Assembly (NCBI GenBank): GCA_031286245.1
Contig: JAITUO010000173.1
Span: forward strand, 1 to 9,516
Direction of reading: 5' to 3'
DNA: 9,516 nt
From: Coriobacteriales bacterium
Lineage (GTDB): Bacteria > Actinomycetota > Coriobacteriia > Coriobacteriales > UBA8131
Position 1 is the first letter of the stretch; the number at the start of each line of letters is the position of its first letter. The notes under the pieces are model-generated. The model was not told the origin of the DNA. It did not search any database and saw nothing but the letters and a program-made list of their open reading frames with translations. Positions 5,816-9,516 of the stretch are shown here, in pieces. Both the position numbers and the translations under genes were made by a program.

Positions 5816-5821
5816 ATTATA
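5816..5821 (-). promoter_or_regulatory. -10 element of tRNA-Pro promoter
   Basis: A perfect TATAAT on the minus strand lies 14 bases before the mature tRNA 5' end. The -35 region, near 5839-5844, is poor (GCATTT at 17-base spacing) and sits in the partial copy that ends the tandem array. Confidence 0.5.
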
Positions 5822-5828
5822 AAGCATT

Positions 5829-5937
5829 CACGCGTATCAAATGCCAGCGAACTTTTCGGGACAGTTATCGTCCACACGAATCAAATGGCAGCGAACTTTT
5901 CGGGACAGTTATCGTCCACGCGAATCAAATGCCAGCG
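5829..5937. repeat. 44-bp tandem repeats upstream of tRNA-Pro
   Basis: Two complete 44-bp units (5847-5890 and 5891-5934) differ at two bases; a partial unit of about 18 bp (5829-5846) precedes and three bases follow. Read on the minus strand each unit contains GGAC-GATAACT-GTCC and CGAA-AAG-TTCG, small potential hairpins. The array fills most of the gap between the metY stop and the tRNA promoter. No T-run terminator for the metY operon was seen in this gap. Confidence 0.85.
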
Positions 5938-6003
5938 GGCAGCCAACCTTTCATACGTTCAAGCATACCCTTTTCACACCAACACATTCCATCATATATA
6001 CAT

Positions 6004-7293
6004 TCAAATACTTTCCAGCGCCTGCTCCAAGTCAGCGATTATGTCAACGATATTCTCGATGCCGATCGACAAGCGGAGCGTTGTCGGCGTGATACCGCCG
6101 GCATATAGCTCGGCTTCTGTCATTTGCGAATGGGTGGTCGATGCCGGATGGATGACCAGAGACTTGACATCAGCAACATTCGCTAAAAGCGAGAACAATT
6201 GCAAAGACTCACTAAAGAGTTTGGCTTGCTCGGCAGTGCCTTCGATCTCAATGGTGAAAATCGAACCTGCTCCCTCAGGAAAATAGCGCGGATATAGTGC
6301 ATGATCACGATGTGATGGCAGTGCAGGATGATTGACACGGCGTATCTTCGGTTGGCTGACCAGCCAATCGACAACTGCCAGCGCATTTTTTACATGTCGT
6401 TCGACACGCAGCGACAAAGTCTCCAACCCCTGTAAAAACAGCCAAGAATGGAAAGGCGACAAAACCGCTCCGGTATCACGCATCAAGGTTAAACGGGCCT
6501 TTTGGATATAAGCTGCGTTGCCGGCTTGCTCGGTGAACACTACGCCATGATAACCGGGATGCGGCTCCGATAACCCGGGGAACTTACCACTGGCTGCCCA
6601 ATCGAAACGCCCGCCATCCACCAAAACACCACCCAGCGAGGTACCGTGCCCACCAATGAATTTGGTAGCAGAGTGAATCACAACATCAGCGCCCCGTTCT
6701 AACGGACGCATTAAATAAGGAGTGGCAAAGGTATTATCCACAATTAAAGGAATGCCATTTGAATGGGCGATTTGTGCGATAGCTTCGATGTCAATGATCG
6801 TCGAATTGGGATTGCCGAGCGATTCCGCAAAAACCAGCTTGGTATTCGGCTGGATAGCGGCCGCTACCGCAGTCAAATCAGAGGCGTCGACAAAGGTACA
6901 GGTGATGCCCGACTCCGGCAGGGTGTGCTCGAAGAGGTTGAATGATCCGCCGTAGATCGAGGAATCAGAGATAATGTGGTCGCCGGCACGGGCGATGTTC
7001 ATGACAGCATAGCTGGTTGCCGCCGATCCAGAAGCCAATGCCAGAGCTCCGACACCGTTTTCCAAGGCTGCGATGCGTCGCTCGAAGACGTCGTTGGTCG
7101 GATTACCTAACCGGGTGTAGATGTTGCCGGGCTCCGTGAGCGCAAAGCGGTCAGCCGCCGTTTTTGACGACGGAAACACATATGACGTGGTCTGGTAGAT
7201 CGGCACCGCTCGCGAATCTGTCGCGGGGTCTGCGGACTCCTGTCCAATGTGTACCTGTTTAGTCTCAAATGCCCATCCCGATGTGTCTTTCAT
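6004..7293 (-). CDS. metY: O-acetylhomoserine sulfhydrylase (MetY-type, PLP-dependent)
   Basis: A 429-residue member of the Cys/Met-metabolism PLP enzyme family (fold type I). Visible are the substrate/phosphate region YTRLGNPT (59-66), LASGSAAT with the cofactor-phosphate loop (87-94), the Asp of IVDNTFATPY (184-193) and the PLP Schiff-base Lys, K211, in SATKFIGGHG. The C-terminal HPASTTHSQ (382-390) binds the substrate carboxylate in relatives. Length and the extended insert at 225-260 favour MetY (O-acetyl-L-homoserine plus sulfide to L-homocysteine) over the shorter MetB/MetC enzymes of about 380-400 residues, though gamma-lyase activity cannot be excluded. The start at 7293 has AAAGGAG six bases upstream; a GTG at 7344 overlapping mnmA lacks such support. 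It is the last gene of the mtaD-mnmA-metY run, about 43 bases after mnmA. Confidence 0.92.
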   Translation of the reverse strand: MKDTSGWAFETKQVHIGQESADPATDSRAVPIYQTTSYVFPSSKTAADRFALTEPGNIYTRLGNPTNDVFERRIAALENGVGALALASGSAATSYAVMNIARAGDHIISDSSIYGGSFNLFEHTLPESGITCTFVDASDLTAVAAAIQPNTKLVFAESLGNPNSTIIDIEAIAQIAHSNGIPLIVDNTFATPYLMRPLERGADVVIHSATKFIGGHGTSLGGVLVDGGRFDWAASGKFPGLSEPHPGYHGVVFTEQAGNAAYIQKARLTLMRDTGAVLSPFHSWLFLQGLETLSLRVERHVKNALAVVDWLVSQPKIRRVNHPALPSHRDHALYPRYFPEGAGSIFTIEIEGTAEQAKLFSESLQLFSLLANVADVKSLVIHPASTTHSQMTEAELYAGGITPTTLRLSIGIENIVDIIADLEQALESI

Positions 7294-7336
7294 TTCCCAC
7301 TCCTTTGTTGTTGCGGCCAGCGAAGCGTTGCCCACG

Positions 7337-8467
7337 TTAGCCACGCACTTTAGCGATCACTCCGCCAGCTACTACTTGCTCTCCCTGATAACAGACCATC
7401 GACTGGCCGGGAGTCAACGCTTTTTGCGGTTCAGCGAAATGTACCTCAAAACGCCCATTATCCATCATCACCAGCCGTGCCACAGCTTCTGGCGTACGGT
7501 AGCGGTACTTGGCAGTGACTTCCGTCACTGTTTGCAACGCGTGATGATCTGGTGTGTAAATATCACGCAGCAGCACTTTCATGTGGAGAAGCCCGGATTC
7601 CGCTTCGACTGTGACTCGATGGTTAACTGCATCGATGTCTGTCACATAGAGCGGATGCCCGACAGCAACCCCTAAACCACGACGTTGACCGATAGTAAAA
7701 TCGGCGATTGACTGATAGTAACCTAACAGCTTGCCATGAGAATCGACAATCTCCCCAGGTTTGGCTTCGACAGTTGAAAATTCGCGAATGAAACCCTGGT
7801 AGTCATTATCAGGAATGAAGCAGATATCCTGGCTTTCTGCCTTGGTAGCCGTAGGTAGACCAGCAGCGACAGCTAACTCACGCACCTCGTTTTTAGTCAG
7901 CTCGCCGAGCGGGAAGCGCAGGTGGCTCAACTCGTCTTGTCCCAACTGATAGAGCATATAACTCTGGTCTTTCGTGGAGTCAACTGCTTTCAACAAGCGA
8001 TAGATCGATTGCTTAGCCTCGTAGGAAATACGGGCATAATGTCCTGTCGCCAGATAGTCAAAGCCTTGCTCGATAGCATAGTCAAGTAAGGCACCGAACT
8101 TGATTTCACGGTTGCAATCGATACAGGGGTTGGGAGTTTCACCTTGTGCATAACTATTGATAAATGGAGCAATCACTTTCTTAGCAAAGAGCTCTCTGAG
8201 ATCAAGCGTCCGGTGTTCAACGCCGAATTGGGCGCAGACTAGAGCGGCGTCTTCTAAAGAGGCATCGGCGGGGGCGGCGGCGGCAGGGGCGGCGGCGGCG
8301 TCAACGGGGGCGGCATCGACGGTATCAGGGGCATCAGCAATACTGCTTGCTGCCGCGTCGTGCAGCTTCAGCGTCACGCCATCACAGTGATAACCAGCTT
8401 CCAGCATTAACAACAGAGCTACTGAAGAATCGACTCCTCCGCTCATTGCGACCAACACGCGCGGCAT
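7337..8467 (-). CDS. mnmA: tRNA-specific 2-thiouridylase MnmA
   Basis: The 376-residue cytosolic enzyme uses ATP and relayed sulfur to thiolate U34 of tRNA Lys, Glu and Gln. The N-terminal ATP pyrophosphatase loop SGGVDSS (9-15), the catalytic Cys in NPCIDCNREIKFG (C118, with C115 extra), TGHYAR (141-146), STKDQSYML (164-172) and the second reactive Cys in SQDICFI (C216) are all present; the central and beta-barrel tRNA-binding domains follow, including FTIGQRRGLGVA. Residues about 38-70 are an Ala/Pro/Asp-rich low-complexity stretch where relatives have a short acidic or Cys-containing loop. I chose the ATG at 8467; a GTG nine bases earlier abuts the mtaD stop. Ribosome binding is weak, suggesting coupling to mtaD. 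Confidence 0.95.
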   Translation of the reverse strand: MPRVLVAMSGGVDSSVALLLMLEAGYHCDGVTLKLHDAAASSIADAPDTVDAAPVDAAAAPAAAAPADASLEDAALVCAQFGVEHRTLDLRELFAKKVIAPFINSYAQGETPNPCIDCNREIKFGALLDYAIEQGFDYLATGHYARISYEAKQSIYRLLKAVDSTKDQSYMLYQLGQDELSHLRFPLGELTKNEVRELAVAAGLPTATKAESQDICFIPDNDYQGFIREFSTVEAKPGEIVDSHGKLLGYYQSIADFTIGQRRGLGVAVGHPLYVTDIDAVNHRVTVEAESGLLHMKVLLRDIYTPDHHALQTVTEVTAKYRYRTPEAVARLVMMDNGRFEVHFAEPQKALTPGQSMVCYQGEQVVAGGVIAKVRG

Positions 8468-8475
8468 GCAATCCA

Positions 8476-9516
8476 CTAGCCCCGAGCCACCTCAAGCGTG
8501 ATGCGCTCAGTCGCCGCCTGTGCTTCAGCGCTGACCTGCTCGATGTCAATAGTCAGCCACTGGCCGTCACGGTACAACACCTTGCCATCAACCATTGTTA
8601 AGACGACATCCGAACCTTGAGCGGCATATACAAGGTTATTCAACTGCGAACTGACCGGTTTCATCCACGGTACATCGGTATCCAGTACGATCAGATCAGC
8701 CCGGTTGCCGATGCTGATAGCACCACAATCCGGTCGGCCTTGAGCAAAGGCTCCGCTGACAGTAGCAGCTTTGATTGCCTCGGCTGGAGTAATCAAGGTC
8801 GGGTCTTCTCCAGAAGCTTTATAAACAGTGGCTAGTAGATAGATATCCTTGAACATGTTGTGGTTGTTATTCGAGGCTGGCCCATCGGTACCGATGCCGA
8901 CATTCACACCGGCTGCCAGCATTTTCGGCAGGGGAGCAAAGCCACTGGCTAGTTTGAGGTTGCTGGCCGGATTGGCTGCGACCGTTACTCCATGCTGAGC
9001 AAAGATCTCCCAATCGGCTGGCTCTGTCCAGACGCAGTGAGCCGCGGTACATGGCTGGCGGAAGAAACCCAGGCTCTCAAAGTAAGCAGTCGGGGTCAAA
9101 CCACCGCGCCGCGCTTTGCACTCCTCATGCTCCAGTATCGTTTCTGAGATATGCACATGTGTACCAACTCCCAGTTCAACAGCCTGTTCACCGACCGCCT
9201 GGACAACCTGGGGATTGGAAATATACTCAGAATGAATGTTTAGATCAATCAAGACACGCTCATCAAACGCCCCATGAAAGTTTTTGACGTACTGATAGTT
9301 GGACTCCATTTCCGGTAGATCCTTGAATTCAACTTCACTGTCAAACACCATCAGTGCCGGACAAATATTGGCTTTGATGCCACTCTCTTCAACAGCCCGG
9401 ATCCGCTCATCAGTAAAGAAGTACATGTCGGAATAGCTGACCACACCAAACCGTAGCATTTCAGCGATGGCCAGAAGCGAGCCGACATAATCGTCTTGTC
9501 CGGTCATCTTGCCTTC
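8476..9516 (-). CDS. mtaD: MtaD/SAH-deaminase-like amidohydrolase, 5' end outside window
   Basis: The frame runs off the right edge without a clear start: residues before the first Met (GK, with another codon before) are open, and the family usually has about 80-90 more N-terminal residues including the first metal-binding HxH. What is seen is the TIM-barrel part: the active-site TYR-rich SYSDMYFF, the HVHISET metal/substrate strand, TAAHCVW with a His ligand, and GTDGPASNNNHNMF whose Asp is a metal ligand, then the C-terminal beta domain (GNRADLIVLD). Relatives deaminate 5'-methylthioadenosine or S-adenosylhomocysteine to the inosine forms; other adenosine-like or guanine-type substrates are possible. 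The stop adjoins mnmA, so the two are probably cotranscribed. Confidence 0.85.
   Translation of the reverse strand, partial: EGKMTGQDDYVGSLLAIAEMLRFGVVSYSDMYFFTDERIRAVEESGIKANICPALMVFDSEVEFKDLPEMESNYQYVKNFHGAFDERVLIDLNIHSEYISNPQVVQAVGEQAVELGVGTHVHISETILEHEECKARRGGLTPTAYFESLGFFRQPCTAAHCVWTEPADWEIFAQHGVTVAANPASNLKLASGFAPLPKMLAAGVNVGIGTDGPASNNNHNMFKDIYLLATVYKASGEDPTLITPAEAIKAATVSGAFAQGRPDCGAISIGNRADLIVLDTDVPWMKPVSSQLNNLVYAAQGSDVVLTMVDGKVLYRDGQWLTIDIEQVSAEAQAATERITLEVARG

Noticed and set aside
5829..5937. CRISPR array
   Set aside because: The 44-bp units are head-to-tail with no unique spacers and there are no cas genes.

Overview
The window joins a stable chromosomal block (right, about 5725-9516) to an accessory, lower-GC block (left, about 1-5720). 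The junction is the 3' end of a tRNA-Pro gene. Nearly everything real is on the minus strand, so transcription runs from right to left. Strong GGAGG-type ribosome binding sites, a TTG start, a CCA-encoding tRNA gene and anaerobe-like gene families suggest a Gram-positive anaerobe (Firmicutes, or a moderate-GC Coriobacteriia member). This placement is an inference and not firm.

Right block: a compact run, mtaD-like amidohydrolase (5' end cut by the window edge), then mnmA (tRNA 2-thiouridylase), then a metY-like O-acetylhomoserine sulfhydrylase. The first two overlap or abut and the third follows after about 43 bases with a strong ribosome binding site. All three touch sulfur or S-adenosylhomocysteine chemistry. 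MnmA carries an unusual Ala/Pro-rich segment. Between metY and tRNA-Pro(UGG) lies an array of 44-bp tandem repeats that runs up to the tRNA promoter.

Junction: 26 bp covering the tRNA 3' end, its CCA and a few bases beyond are repeated exactly, in direct orientation, 198 bp downstream of the tRNA copy. Each copy is followed, in tRNA reading direction, by a long hairpin with a different sequence. A structured repeat of about 156 bp, whose ends resemble tRNA T-arm sequence in both orientations, occurs twice (4456-4611 and 5535-5690). The two copies bracket a MntA-HepT (nucleotidyltransferase/HEPN) toxin-antitoxin pair. This looks like a cassette or integration hotspot at the tRNA, though no integrase is visible.

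Left accessory block: one promoter at about 4330-4358 appears to drive a tight five-gene operon. Its order is XRE repressor, ImmA/IrrE-type metalloprotease, DUF4417 protein ending in a sliding-clamp-like QLSLF motif, a small phage-cargo-like putative toxin starting GGRGAASG, and an overlapping putative immunity gene. The first two resemble the ImmR/ImmA derepression switch of mobile elements, so the whole may be a damage- or signal-released defence or toxin module. This is the best candidate for an undescribed system here. Beyond it lie a gene-poor stretch with an operator-like cluster of half-sites and a membrane-anchored beta-lactamase-family serine hydrolase.
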